From positions 1 to 46,173 of the forward strand of contig PLPK01000059.1 in assembly GCA_003159795.1 (NCBI GenBank): DNA of 46,173 bases. The letters are read 5' to 3'. Positions 16,418-23,305 of this stretch are shown piece by piece. How positions within the stretch are numbered: position 1 is the stretch's first letter; every line of letters begins with the position of its first letter. The stretch comes from Acidimicrobiaceae bacterium (GTDB lineage Bacteria > Actinomycetota > Acidimicrobiia > Acidimicrobiales > Bog-793). Position numbers and translations under genes: made by a program. Below the pieces are notes generated by a model that searched no databases, had not been told where the DNA came from, and worked only from the letters and a program-made list of their open reading frames with translations.

Positions 16418-16580
16418 GTGAGACGGCCGGGACAAACCCGGCGGCTTACTGCCTCGCCATCTCAGCCACTGCGAACCGGGCGCCGTTGCCGGTGCCCCGT
16501 CCAAGTCTCACGCACTGCCTCCTTTCGGGTCGCAGTGCTGCTTGGTTCTGCCCTCAGGCGGCCGCTGCCGGCGGAGACTG
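16418..16580 (-). ncRNA. Candidate omega (reRNA) guide RNA scaffold at the 3' end of tnpB
   Basis: In TnpB systems the guide RNA covers the end of tnpB and the right end of the element. Downstream of the stop the minus strand contains GCACTGC/GCAGTGC (7-bp stem), then GGGC-CCG/CGG-GCCC around GCAA, then GCCGGG-TTTGT-CCCGGC. A 7-bp long-range repeat, GTGAGAC (16505-16511) with GTCTCAC (16418-16424), would close the last two. The guide would lie beyond the right end, toward 16400. This is inferred from position and folding by eye. Confidence 0.4.
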
Positions 16581-17945
16581 AGCTCTACCGGTCTGACGCG
16601 ACCTCAGGTCAGCGTTTTGCGTCTCGGGTCGTAGCCCCGCGACGTCGTGCTCTTTGGCTCTCTCGGCAAGGAGGCGTGCTCCCTCCCGGGCGATGTTGCG
16701 CGCGGCGTTGACGTCCCGGTCAAGGGACATCGCGCAGCGCCCACACTCGAAGACCCGGGAGGACAGAGGCAGCTTGGCTCTCACTGCCTCGACACCTCGG
16801 TCCGCACATTGCGAACAGGTCTTTGACGATGGGTAGAACCGGTCCACCACGACGAGGGTGGCGCCCCGCTCGGAGCACTTGTAGGCGAGCTGGCGCCGGA
16901 GCTCACCGAGGGAGGCATCGGCGACGGAGCGCCCCAGGTGGCCCTTCTTGTTCCCCATCCCGGTCAGGTTGAGGTCCTCGATGGCCACGGCGTCGAAGCG
17001 GTCGACCAGGGCGTTGGTGAGGTGGTGGAGATACAAGGCCCTGGTCGTGGCGATGCGGCCGAGCAGGCGGGCGCGCCGGCGGCGGAGCTTGGCCCGGTTC
17101 TTCGAGCCCTGCTTCGTCCGGGACGAGGCCCGGTTCAGCTTCGCTGGCCTCTCGAGTTGGTTCTCGAGGATCCGGGGATTGGCGATGTGGCCAGCTTCGT
17201 CGGTGAGACCTGGCACGGATTGATCGAGCGTGGCCAGATGAACCAGACCCACGTCGACCCCCACAGTGCCGCCGAGGCGAGCGGAGCGGGCAATCGCTCT
17301 ACGCGCTGGCAACCCCGCCAGGTAGCGCACGGAGTACGCGGCCTGCCAGCGGCCGCCGCGATACGAGATGGTGACCTTTTGGATGCGGGCCCGGCCCGAT
17401 GCGACCAGGTTGTAGAGCCGCCGCGTCGAGGTGGTGGTGTGGATCCAGGCCAGCTGGTCACGACGGCGGCGGATTGTGGGATCGGACGGCGACCGGGGCA
17501 ACATGAGGCGGACCGCGTGGCGCGACGGGCTGAGCCACGAGAGCTGATGGTTGATCTCGACGAAGCTCACCGAGGGGGTGGAACGGTTCCGTGACTTGAA
17601 CCGGGGGAAGCCCACCGGCTTGCCGGCTCGGATGCCCAACTTGGAGTCCGAGAAGTTGGCCAGCCCGGCCGCGGCGTCGCGGATCCCAGAGCGGAAGGCG
17701 TGCATGGAGACCTCGCGCCACCAGGGAGCCTCGGTCTCCTTGACCTCGTTCCAGAGCCTCGACAACGAGTAGGCCGACCATGACAACGAGCCTGAGAGCT
17801 GGTCCTCGGAGATCCCGGCTGCGCGCTCGGCTGATCTGGTGCTCAGGTTCTGTCTGACCTGGTCGAGAGCCCAGTTGTGAGCCCGACGCGCCGCCCCGGC
17901 ATAGGAGCGCAACAGCCGCTCTTGGGCCGGGGTCGGGTCGAGCAC
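16554..17945 (-). CDS. tnpB: TnpB RNA-guided nuclease (IS605 OrfB family)
   Basis: TnpB is the RuvC-type RNA-guided DNA nuclease ancestral to Cas12. In this 463-aa protein the RuvC residues appear intact: Asp231 in VGVDVGLVHLATL, Glu323 in AIEDLNLTGM and Asp411 in LDRDVNAARNI. The zinc finger has two CxxC pairs, Cys377/380 and Cys401/404. The N-terminal LDPTPAQERLLRSYAGAARR is the usual OrfB opening, but the normal short basic stretch before it is missing. The reading frame is closed by a TGA 36 nt upstream, so GTG 17945 is the likely start. The tail after about residue 425 is rich in Arg, Gln and Ala. Confidence 0.93.
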   Translation of the reverse strand: MLDPTPAQERLLRSYAGAARRAHNWALDQVRQNLSTRSAERAAGISEDQLSGSLSWSAYSLSRLWNEVKETEAPWWREVSMHAFRSGIRDAAAGLANFSDSKLGIRAGKPVGFPRFKSRNRSTPSVSFVEINHQLSWLSPSRHAVRLMLPRSPSDPTIRRRRDQLAWIHTTTSTRRLYNLVASGRARIQKVTISYRGGRWQAAYSVRYLAGLPARRAIARSARLGGTVGVDVGLVHLATLDQSVPGLTDEAGHIANPRILENQLERPAKLNRASSRTKQGSKNRAKLRRRRARLLGRIATTRALYLHHLTNALVDRFDAVAIEDLNLTGMGNKKGHLGRSVADASLGELRRQLAYKCSERGATLVVVDRFYPSSKTCSQCADRGVEAVRAKLPLSSRVFECGRCAMSLDRDVNAARNIAREGARLLAERAKEHDVAGLRPETQNADLRSRQTGRAQSPPAAAA

Positions 17946-17983
17946 GAAGACGACCCTCGGGTGAGCACGTCCTCGGAGTCAGG

Positions 17984-18013
17984 CCCGGGCATGGCTTTAG
18001 TGTCATCCCCGGG
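17984..18013. repeat. Imperfect palindrome, candidate left-end hairpin of the TnpB element
   Basis: CCCGGGCATG and CATCCCCGGG pair over 9 of 10 positions around GCTTTAGTGT. It lies about 40 bp upstream of the tnpB start, where an IS605-type left end is expected. Confidence 0.4.
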
Positions 18014-18101
18014 TGTATTGGCCCCCGCCTTCACCCGCCGCCATCTCACCTATTTGCCGCACTCTCGACGGGCTGACCACTGGCCGCACGGGCCCGGGGG
18101 T

Positions 18102-18650
18102 TCAGCCTCCCGATCGGCTTCCGGCGAACAGACCGGCATTGGGGTGCGCGAGCCCCATCGCCGCGCCGAGGACCTTCCAGAACTCAGGCGAGCGCGCGAC
18201 CCAGCGGACGGCTCCGAGGCCCTTGACCCCCTGACATCCCGTCGCGTCGACATCGACCGCCGGGAAGGCGTGACCCTTGGCGAAGAACGCGAGGTGGTAG
18301 GTGATGCCCCAGTCGGCCGGGCAGTGCAGGCCCTTTCTCGGCATCACCGGTAGCGCGCACAGCGCCGTGGCCGCGTCGCGCACCGCGGCGGCCTTCGTGA
18401 CGGTGACCGAGGCGGGGAAGGCGAAGCGGAAGTGGTTCTGGGGGATCGAGTTGGTGCGGGTCACCACCAGGCGGTCGAGGCTGCCGATCGAGCCACATAG
18501 TGACGGCGTCGTCGCCGACCGGGCGTTCGCCGAGGACGGATGGGAGATAGCACCGGCGTTGGGGCCCGCGGCCAGCAGTACCACTGCGGCCAGAAGCGTC
18601 GCCACGCCCACCCCGCTCCCGAGCCGAGGACGTTCCGCGCGTAGTCTCAC
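18102..18650 (-). CDS. Secreted protein of unknown function
   Basis: The 182-aa protein starts with a basic stretch and the hydrophobic segment VGVATLLAAVVLLAAGPNAGA, a signal peptide with a likely AxA cleavage site. The mature part has paired cysteines (PSLCGSIGSLDRLVVTRTN, TALCALP, GLHCPADWG, ATGCQG) and reads as a compact extracellular domain. The stretch DRLVVTRTNSIPQNHFRFAF with alternating polar and aromatic residues suggests beta structure. I do not recognise the family. The GTG start at 18650 has a good Shine-Dalgarno AAGGAGG. It lies between the TnpB element and a hairpin that resembles a tRNA T-arm. Confidence 0.75.
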   Translation of the reverse strand: MRLRAERPRLGSGVGVATLLAAVVLLAAGPNAGAISHPSSANARSATTPSLCGSIGSLDRLVVTRTNSIPQNHFRFAFPASVTVTKAAAVRDAATALCALPVMPRKGLHCPADWGITYHLAFFAKGHAFPAVDVDATGCQGVKGLGAVRWVARSPEFWKVLGAAMGLAHPNAGLFAGSRSGG

Positions 18651-18706
18651 AGGTCCTGCCTCCTTACCAGCACGCCAATCTCGCCGACCTATAGACGCTC
18701 CGCGAG

Positions 18707-18728
18707 CCCGGGAGGTTCGAATCCCGGG
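18707..18728. repeat. Perfect hairpin with a tRNA T-loop-like sequence
   Basis: CCCGGGA (18707-18713) and TCCCGGG (18722-18728) flank GGTTCGAA. GGTTCGAATCCC resembles the T-arm of a tRNA, but no D-arm, anticodon arm or acceptor stem can be built around it. It may be a tRNA fragment left at an integration site, or chance. Confidence 0.3.
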
Positions 18729-18889
18729 AAGGGCGGGGAGAAGCCCTGGTCACGGGGGTGGCCCCAAGACCGGAAGACGGGTCCCTCGCGGTCCCCGCCG
18801 CGGTGTCGAAGGGTGAGCGCCCCGGCGGGGCGCACCTCGATCGTCGGGGCCCGGTCGCGGACGAGCCCCGGAGGCGCGCCGGAACGTCC

Positions 18890-19384
18890 TCAACGGCGCG
18901 GGAAGTGCACCTCCGCCTGCCATTTGCCGGTGAGACGCACGTTGCACAGGGCCCGGCCGGCCCGCAGGGCCCAGTCGAGGACCTTCTCGGGTGGCTCCCC
19001 GGCGGGCACCCGCAGGACCAGTCCCCTCCGCGGGTGGTCCTGCTCGACGAACCAGCCCTCGGGAACCGGGACGTCCTGGGAGCGCAGTCGCTGGGCGGCG
19101 AGCCGGCCGCAGGCGTGCATGATGCCGAGCCGGGTGGGCTCACGCTGCCGGCGGTCCTGACCGGCAGGGACCCACGAGCACATCGTGACGCCGGGGTTGG
19201 CCCCGCCGAACAGGGCCGTGAGCCCGGTCGGCATCGTCGGCGCATCCGCGTCGTCGACGATCGCGGGCAGCAGGTTGATCCAGCCGTCCCGGGCCGCGGC
19301 GAGCTGCGCCATGCAGGCGACGACCATCGCCGCATCCTCGGGCACGAACTCGAACCGCTCGACCCGTCGGCTGCCCGCTACCAC
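18890..19384 (-). CDS. Conserved-looking hypothetical protein
   Basis: The minus-strand frame reads as a believable 164-aa soluble protein from GTG 19384: RRVERFEFVPEDAAMVVACM, AARDGWINLLPAIVDDAD, PGVTMCSWVPAG, RLGIMHACGRLAAQRL, VPEGWFVEQDHPRRGLVLRV and WALRAGRALCNVRLTGKWQA. Composition is balanced, unlike shadow frames. I see no membrane segment, signal peptide or known motif and assign no function. The frame extends upstream to 19501, but that stretch is Arg/Pro/Ser-rich and unlikely to be translated. No ribosome site is obvious at the chosen start. It is flanked by two exported-protein genes on the same strand. Confidence 0.6.
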   Translation of the reverse strand: MVAGSRRVERFEFVPEDAAMVVACMAQLAAARDGWINLLPAIVDDADAPTMPTGLTALFGGANPGVTMCSWVPAGQDRRQREPTRLGIMHACGRLAAQRLRSQDVPVPEGWFVEQDHPRRGLVLRVPAGEPPEKVLDWALRAGRALCNVRLTGKWQAEVHFPRR

Positions 19385-19541
19385 GCGGCCAGCATCGCAG
19401 GTCCGCGGGCGACTTCGGGGCTCCGTTCTGTTCGCCGAGCCCGTCTTTCGCCGGGGACTGGCGCACGGCGGGCAGGAGGAACCTCTCCGGGGGCCCGACA
19501 CCGGTTGGGCGCCCGGTCGGTTCCGGTCGCGCCTGCCAGCT

Positions 19542-20318
19542 CTACAGGCCCCGGAACCCGACCGTCAGGTTCCTCGTCGCAGTGAGGCCGTCCGTCGTGA
19601 TGAGGTCGACCGGCGTGCCGATCACCAGGCCGGAGTTGTTGTCGGGCCGGTAGTAGGCGGCGACGGCCCATTGCCCGGGGGGCAGGTCGATCGAGTAGGC
19701 GTGCCCCGGCAGGACGCCCTCGAAGTCCTGGCGACCGTTGCGGCAGCCGATCCCGAAGGCCCCGGTGCCCGGGCACGCCTGCACGCCCAAGTAGGCCTGG
19801 CGCGCGAAGTCCGCGGGCGCGCCCGTCAGCTCGACGAGCCCGGCCACGGCCGGCCTGGTGTAGGTCTCGGTGAGGTCCCGGTGGATCACCCCGCGGCCCC
19901 GGGTGGTGACCGAGACCGGCGCGCCCTCGACGATCTGGCCGTAGTCCGTGTAGTAGTACAGCCCGATCCACCATCGGCCGGACGTGGCCAGCAACACGGT
20001 GTAGCTGTCCTGGTTCCCGGAGAAGGCCGTCACCGTGGAGTCGCCGAACAGCGTGTCGCCGCCGTCGACGACGTGCGATCCCGACGGTGTCCCCGTCGCG
20101 CCGCCCGGGCAGGCGACGATGAACGGCTCCGGGGCGGGGCAGGCCTGGACATAGAAGCCGGTGTCGTGCCAACCGGCCGGCGCGCCGACGATCAGTGCCG
20201 TCCCGGTGGCCGTCGCGACCCCCGGTGGAGTGCGCGCCGGCGTCGTGCTGCAGGCGGCGAGCACCGTCGCCGCGCCGAGGAGGGTGAGCAGATGCACGGG
20301 TCGCACGCGCCACGCCAT
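19542..20318 (-). CDS. Putative lipoprotein with an internal duplication
   Basis: The 258-aa protein starts MAWRVRPVHLLTLLGAATVL and continues AAC, giving a lipobox with Cys23 as the lipidated residue. The mature part is two repeats, about 38-153 and 159-255. Each contains a VQACP-x4-F-x3-C segment (Cys60/Cys70 and Cys182/Cys192, same spacing). Each then has a 'sGrWwiglYYytd' or 'pGqWaVAaYYrpd' stretch and a 'GaPVsVtTrg' or 'GTPVDLITTdG' stretch. It is presumably a surface protein with two disulfide-stabilised beta domains; I do not recognise the family. GATACT lies 6 nt before ATG 20318, favouring this start over 20333. Confidence 0.75.
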   Translation of the reverse strand: MAWRVRPVHLLTLLGAATVLAACSTTPARTPPGVATATGTALIVGAPAGWHDTGFYVQACPAPEPFIVACPGGATGTPSGSHVVDGGDTLFGDSTVTAFSGNQDSYTVLLATSGRWWIGLYYYTDYGQIVEGAPVSVTTRGRGVIHRDLTETYTRPAVAGLVELTGAPADFARQAYLGVQACPGTGAFGIGCRNGRQDFEGVLPGHAYSIDLPPGQWAVAAYYRPDNNSGLVIGTPVDLITTDGLTATRNLTVGFRGL

Positions 20319-20324
20319 GGATCC

Positions 20325-20330
20325 AGTATC
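20325..20330 (-). promoter_or_regulatory. Possible leaderless -10 element for the lipoprotein gene
   Basis: On the minus strand GATACT is followed by 6 nt and ATG 20318. It matches the spacing of the other sites in this window but not the first T of TANNNT. Confidence 0.35.
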
Positions 20331-20500
20331 CACCTGCAGTAGGGGGAAGGCGAGAACCCTTCCCGGTGGCTGGCACCGGGGACGAGCCGACCGTGGCGCG
20401 TCGGTCCGTGGCGTGCCCGGGTTCGAGGCGAGCCGTGCGCTAGCTGAGCGCGCCCGGATCCAGCTCGGCCCGTCGGGGGTCGCGAGCCTGGCCCCGGCGG

Positions 20501-21196
20501 TTACGCGCGTCCCCCGGCGGACGGAGCGGGCCGCGGCCGCGGGGCGGGCGGCCGAAAGCCGTCGCGGGTCGCCGTGATGATCTGGGCGATCCCGCCGTGG
20601 AGCGGGATCCGCTGTACCGCGACGAAGCCGGCACCCTCGACGAGGGTTGCCATCTCGCTCGGCGACGGCAGGTAGGCGACCGAGCGGGGCAGGTAGCGGT
20701 AGGCGGCGGCGTCGGAGAACAGGGCGCCGAGGCGGGGGACTACCCCGCGGAACCAGACTCGGTGCCCGACGCCGAGAACCCGCGAGCGCGGCTCGTCGAC
20801 CTCGAGGAGCGAGATCCGGCCCGCGGGGCGCACGACCCGCCCGGCCTCGGCGAGGACGGCGGCGAGATCGGCGAAGTTCCGCAGGGCGAACCCGCAGACA
20901 AGCCCGTCGGCGGCGGCGGTCGCGATCGGCAGCATCGCCCCGTCGGCCCGGACGAGCGGCACGGGGCCGGCCCTCGCCGCGGCGAGCATGTTCGCCGTGA
21001 AGTCCACACCGATGCCGCGGTGGTCAGCTCTCGTGAGCTCGCGGCACAGGTCGCCGGTCCCGCAAGCGAGATCGACGACGACCGATGGCGGCGCGAGTCC
21101 GAGCGCCGCGACGGCACGCCGCCGCCAGGTGCGGTCCAGGCCGAGCGAGATCAGCCGATTCATCAGGTCGTAGCGGGAGGCGATGCGGTCGAACAT
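20501..21196 (-). CDS. menG: Demethylmenaquinone C-methyltransferase (MenG/UbiE family)
   Basis: The enzyme methylates demethylmenaquinone with S-adenosylmethionine, the last step of menaquinone synthesis. Signatures are MFDRIASRYDLMNRLISLGL, DRTWRRRAV, VVVDLACGTGDLCRELTRA (SAM-binding loop), GFALRNFADLAAVLAEAGRV (the NF/RN motif of UbiE/MenG) and GRISLLEVDEPRS. From ATG 21196 it has 231 aa. The family usually has a few residues before MFD, and GEEKAAAVEA upstream fits well. No ATG, GTG or TTG occurs there, only CTG codons such as 21235, so a CTG start or a shortened protein is possible. The Pro/Arg-rich C-terminal tail is not conserved. Confidence 0.9.
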   Translation of the reverse strand: MFDRIASRYDLMNRLISLGLDRTWRRRAVAALGLAPPSVVVDLACGTGDLCRELTRADHRGIGVDFTANMLAAARAGPVPLVRADGAMLPIATAAADGLVCGFALRNFADLAAVLAEAGRVVRPAGRISLLEVDEPRSRVLGVGHRVWFRGVVPRLGALFSDAAAYRYLPRSVAYLPSPSEMATLVEGAGFVAVQRIPLHGGIAQIITATRDGFRPPAPRPRPAPSAGGRA

Positions 21197-21300
21197 CGCC
21201 TCGACGGCGGCGGCCTTCTCCTCGCCGCGCAGCAGCGTCCCGTCGCCGGTCGCGGGCGCGCCCCGCCGGGTGGATCCCTCGTCGTTGCGCGGGTCGGGCG

Positions 21301-21669
21301 TCAGCGGTACCAGAGCCTGTAGTAGTCGCGGCTTTGCGGGTGGAGGAGGAGCGCGACGAGCGCGACCTGGAAGAGCAGGTAGAGGATCCCGGCGCCGAGG
21401 AAGCCCGCGACGACGACGACGAGGACGAGCGGGATGATCGCGGCCAGGAGCGCCACCACGTAGCCCCAGCGGCGTTCGTTGGCGATCCCGTAGGCGCCGG
21501 CGGCCTCGGCGACCCCAAGTGCGAGCGCGTAGCGCCCCGCACCACCGACCAGCAGGCCGGAGGCGACGCCGAGGAAGGCGTTCCAGTAGAGAAGCAGGCC
21601 CGCGACCTGCAGCGTCTGGGGCTGGCGGACGGGGAACCAGTGCCGCCTGGCGGAAACCCGGTTCACCAT
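21301..21669 (-). CDS. Small integral membrane protein of unknown function
   Basis: The 122-aa protein has a basic N terminus and three or four hydrophobic segments: LQVAGLLLYWNAFLGVASGLLV, an Ala/Gly-rich segment, and a long VVALLAAIIPLVLVVVVAGF followed by ILYLLFQVALVALLL. It ends with HPQSRDYYRLWYR, a polar aromatic tail seen in small actinobacterial membrane proteins. No catalytic motif is seen. The ATG at 21669 has GGGGAG just upstream. It precedes menG on the same strand by about 100 bp, so the two are probably co-transcribed; any link to quinone metabolism is inference. Confidence 0.75.
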   Translation of the reverse strand: MVNRVSARRHWFPVRQPQTLQVAGLLLYWNAFLGVASGLLVGGAGRYALALGVAEAAGAYGIANERRWGYVVALLAAIIPLVLVVVVAGFLGAGILYLLFQVALVALLLHPQSRDYYRLWYR

Positions 21670-21743
21670 CTCCCCAGTCTGCCAGCAGATCCGGGCGGAA
21701 GGCCGGTGGTGACGCCCCGGCGGTGGGGGAGCGACGAGGTGCG

Positions 21744-22163
21744 ATGGCCCACTGGCGCAAGCCCGACTGGTTCACCGTCCACGTCTTCAACGCCTGGTGG
21801 CGCTCGCCGCGAGGCGCGGGCTGAGCGTCGGGGGGCGGGGGTGCTGCGGGTGCGGGGGAGTGACGGAGCTTGCCGGTGAACCTGCTCACGTCGGGAGGGC
21901 GGCGCTACTTGTTGCGGTGCGCAGGGAGACCGTGTGGGTGCGCAATCTGCGTGCGGCTAGTTCCGGCGAGCTCCTCTCGGGCGGGGAGTGGAGCCCTTGG
22001 CGGCCGAGGAGCCGGCCGACGCCGACAGGCTCGAGGCCCTCGCGCCCGCCTCGGGCGCTGGGGTGGCGGTCGCCGCCTTCTTAGAAGGCGCGCGGGCCGA
22101 TTCGGCGGAGGAATGGCTGCGCCGGGTCGCCCCAGCATCTGGTCTTGGGCATCTCGGCGCGGT
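21744..22163 (+). pseudogene. Deazaflavin (F420)-dependent nitroreductase (DDN family), heavily frameshifted
   Basis: Fragments in all three forward frames line up in the order of a DDN-family protein. They are MAHWRKPDWFTVHVFNAW (ATG 21744), VALAARRGLSVGG, VLRVRG, PVNLLTSGGRRYLL, VRRETVWVRNLRAASSGELL, then VEPLAAEEPADADRLEALA and FLEGARADSAEEWLRRVAP. The family normally reads 'KPxWFTxHVFNpLVAxLTRxGxSVwGsRvLxVRGRKSG...PVNLLtxdGxRYLVAPRGxTxWVRNLRAAG'. At least four indels are needed to join them, and the RKSG region is partly lost. The locus is therefore dead rather than misread once. Confidence 0.8.
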
Positions 22164-22304
22164 AGCGCCCCAGGGGCGGTCGTGCGCCGGGTCGGTTCGG
22201 GCGGCTAACCCGTCAGCGACGGGTTGCGACCGGCAGTCCGGCTCCGTGCCGCCGTCATCGGCGCGGCCCCACATTGCGCGCCGCGAGGTTGTGCCCCGGG
22301 GGAG

Positions 22305-23249
22305 TCACCTCGACTGCGCGGCCGTGTCCTTCGGTTCGGCGACGAGGTCGATGACGCCCACCTCCGCCGGGGTCGCGTTCGTCTTCTGCGGGGAGATGAT
22401 GAGCACCCGGCTGCCGAGCGGCGTTCCGACCAGCGAGTCGAGCAGGCTCGAATCGCCCGGGATCCCGACAGGCGAGGCGGCCGGGGTCTTGTTCGCCCAG
22501 GTCGAGTCGATGACCCCGCCGCCCCAGGCTTGCTCGACGCCTTGGATGACGACGAAGCCGGGCTCCAGCAGCGGGCCGTTTCCCCGGGCGAGCAGGACGG
22601 TCAGCGTCGTCTTCGGCGCGACCGCCTTCTTGGCGAAGGTGATCGTGGGCTTCTCGCCGGGCGCCCCGATGACGCGCACGCCGTCCGCCCCGTGCCGCAG
22701 CACGACAGCGTGGATGCCGAGGCCGATGTTCGGACCGTAGGTGCCGAGGAGGTCCATGACGTAGATGATCGTGGTACTCGCCGTGATCCCTTCCTGCGAG
22801 AGGCCCAGCTTGCCGTAGCCGTCGACGGGTGGGACGACGAGGAGCACGCGGCTGCCGACCCTCATGCCGACGAGGGTCTTGTCCCAGCCGGCTATGACCC
22901 GCTTCTCGCCGACCTGGAAGGCGTCCGGGACCCGCGCGTCGAACGTCGTGTCGAAGACCTTGCCTTGCCAGATCTGGCCGACGTAGTTCGCGATGACGAG
23001 GTTTCCGCGGGCGATGACGCGGCCGGTCCCCTCGTGGAGGACCTTCGCCATGAGCTTGTTCGGTGGCGCGTTCGACGGGAAGGTGATCACCGGCGTGTGG
23101 CCAAAGGCCGTCGAGACGGCCGGCAGCGGGCCGCGCGCGGTCGGGCCGCCATTGCCGATGCCCACGACGATACCGATGGTCGCGCCGGCGATGAGGAGAA
23201 CGACTAGGACGACGACAGCCACGGTGCGACGCAACGGGGGTCCCTTCAC
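22305..23249 (-). CDS. Membrane-anchored FKBP-type peptidyl-prolyl isomerase with two FKBP-like domains
   Basis: The 314-aa protein has an N-terminal membrane anchor or signal (TVAVVVLVVLLIAGATIGIV). The first FKBP domain, about 70-165, is canonical: ANYVGQIWQGKVFDTTFD, FQVGEKRVIAGWDKTLVGM, GSRVLLVVPPVDGYGK and IIYVMDLLG. The second, about 195-310, repeats the layout (PTITFAKKAVAPKTTLTVLL, then SLVGTPLGSRVLIISP) but lacks several active-site residues. Each is preceded by a 'PxITF...P' segment, so the unit is duplicated. It probably assists folding of exported proteins. Start GTG 23249 has no clear ribosome site; TACGCT lies 14 nt upstream. Confidence 0.88.
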   Translation of the reverse strand: MKGPPLRRTVAVVVLVVLLIAGATIGIVVGIGNGGPTARGPLPAVSTAFGHTPVITFPSNAPPNKLMAKVLHEGTGRVIARGNLVIANYVGQIWQGKVFDTTFDARVPDAFQVGEKRVIAGWDKTLVGMRVGSRVLLVVPPVDGYGKLGLSQEGITASTTIIYVMDLLGTYGPNIGLGIHAVVLRHGADGVRVIGAPGEKPTITFAKKAVAPKTTLTVLLARGNGPLLEPGFVVIQGVEQAWGGGVIDSTWANKTPAASPVGIPGDSSLLDSLVGTPLGSRVLIISPQKTNATPAEVGVIDLVAEPKDTAAQSR

Positions 23250-23305
23250 TTGGCGGTAGGACGAGCGTAACCGCCGAACCTGTGGGTGCGCCGTGCGGAC
23301 CCGCG

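Larger units (their letters stand above)
16405..18013 (-). mobile_element. IS200/IS605-group TnpB-only element (IS1341-like)
   Basis: The element consists of one tnpB gene with flanking hairpins and no tnpA. At the 5' side of tnpB an imperfect palindrome, 10-bp arms with one mismatch (17984-17993 and 18004-18013), surrounds a 10-nt loop. At the 3' side, GCCGGG/CCCGGC around ACAAA occurs at 16426-16442. Such subterminal hairpins are typical of ends cut by Y1 transposases. Exact ends cannot be fixed from one copy. The right end lies at or near the GNAT stop codon. Confidence 0.6.

Noticed and set aside
18690-18740. Complete tRNA gene
   Set aside because: Only a T-arm-like hairpin is present; no cloverleaf, anticodon arm or acceptor stem can be formed.
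18758-19585. Plus-strand frame opposite the hypothetical protein at 18890-19384
   Set aside because: Composition is biased to Arg, Gly and Pro, while the minus-strand frame reads as a balanced protein.
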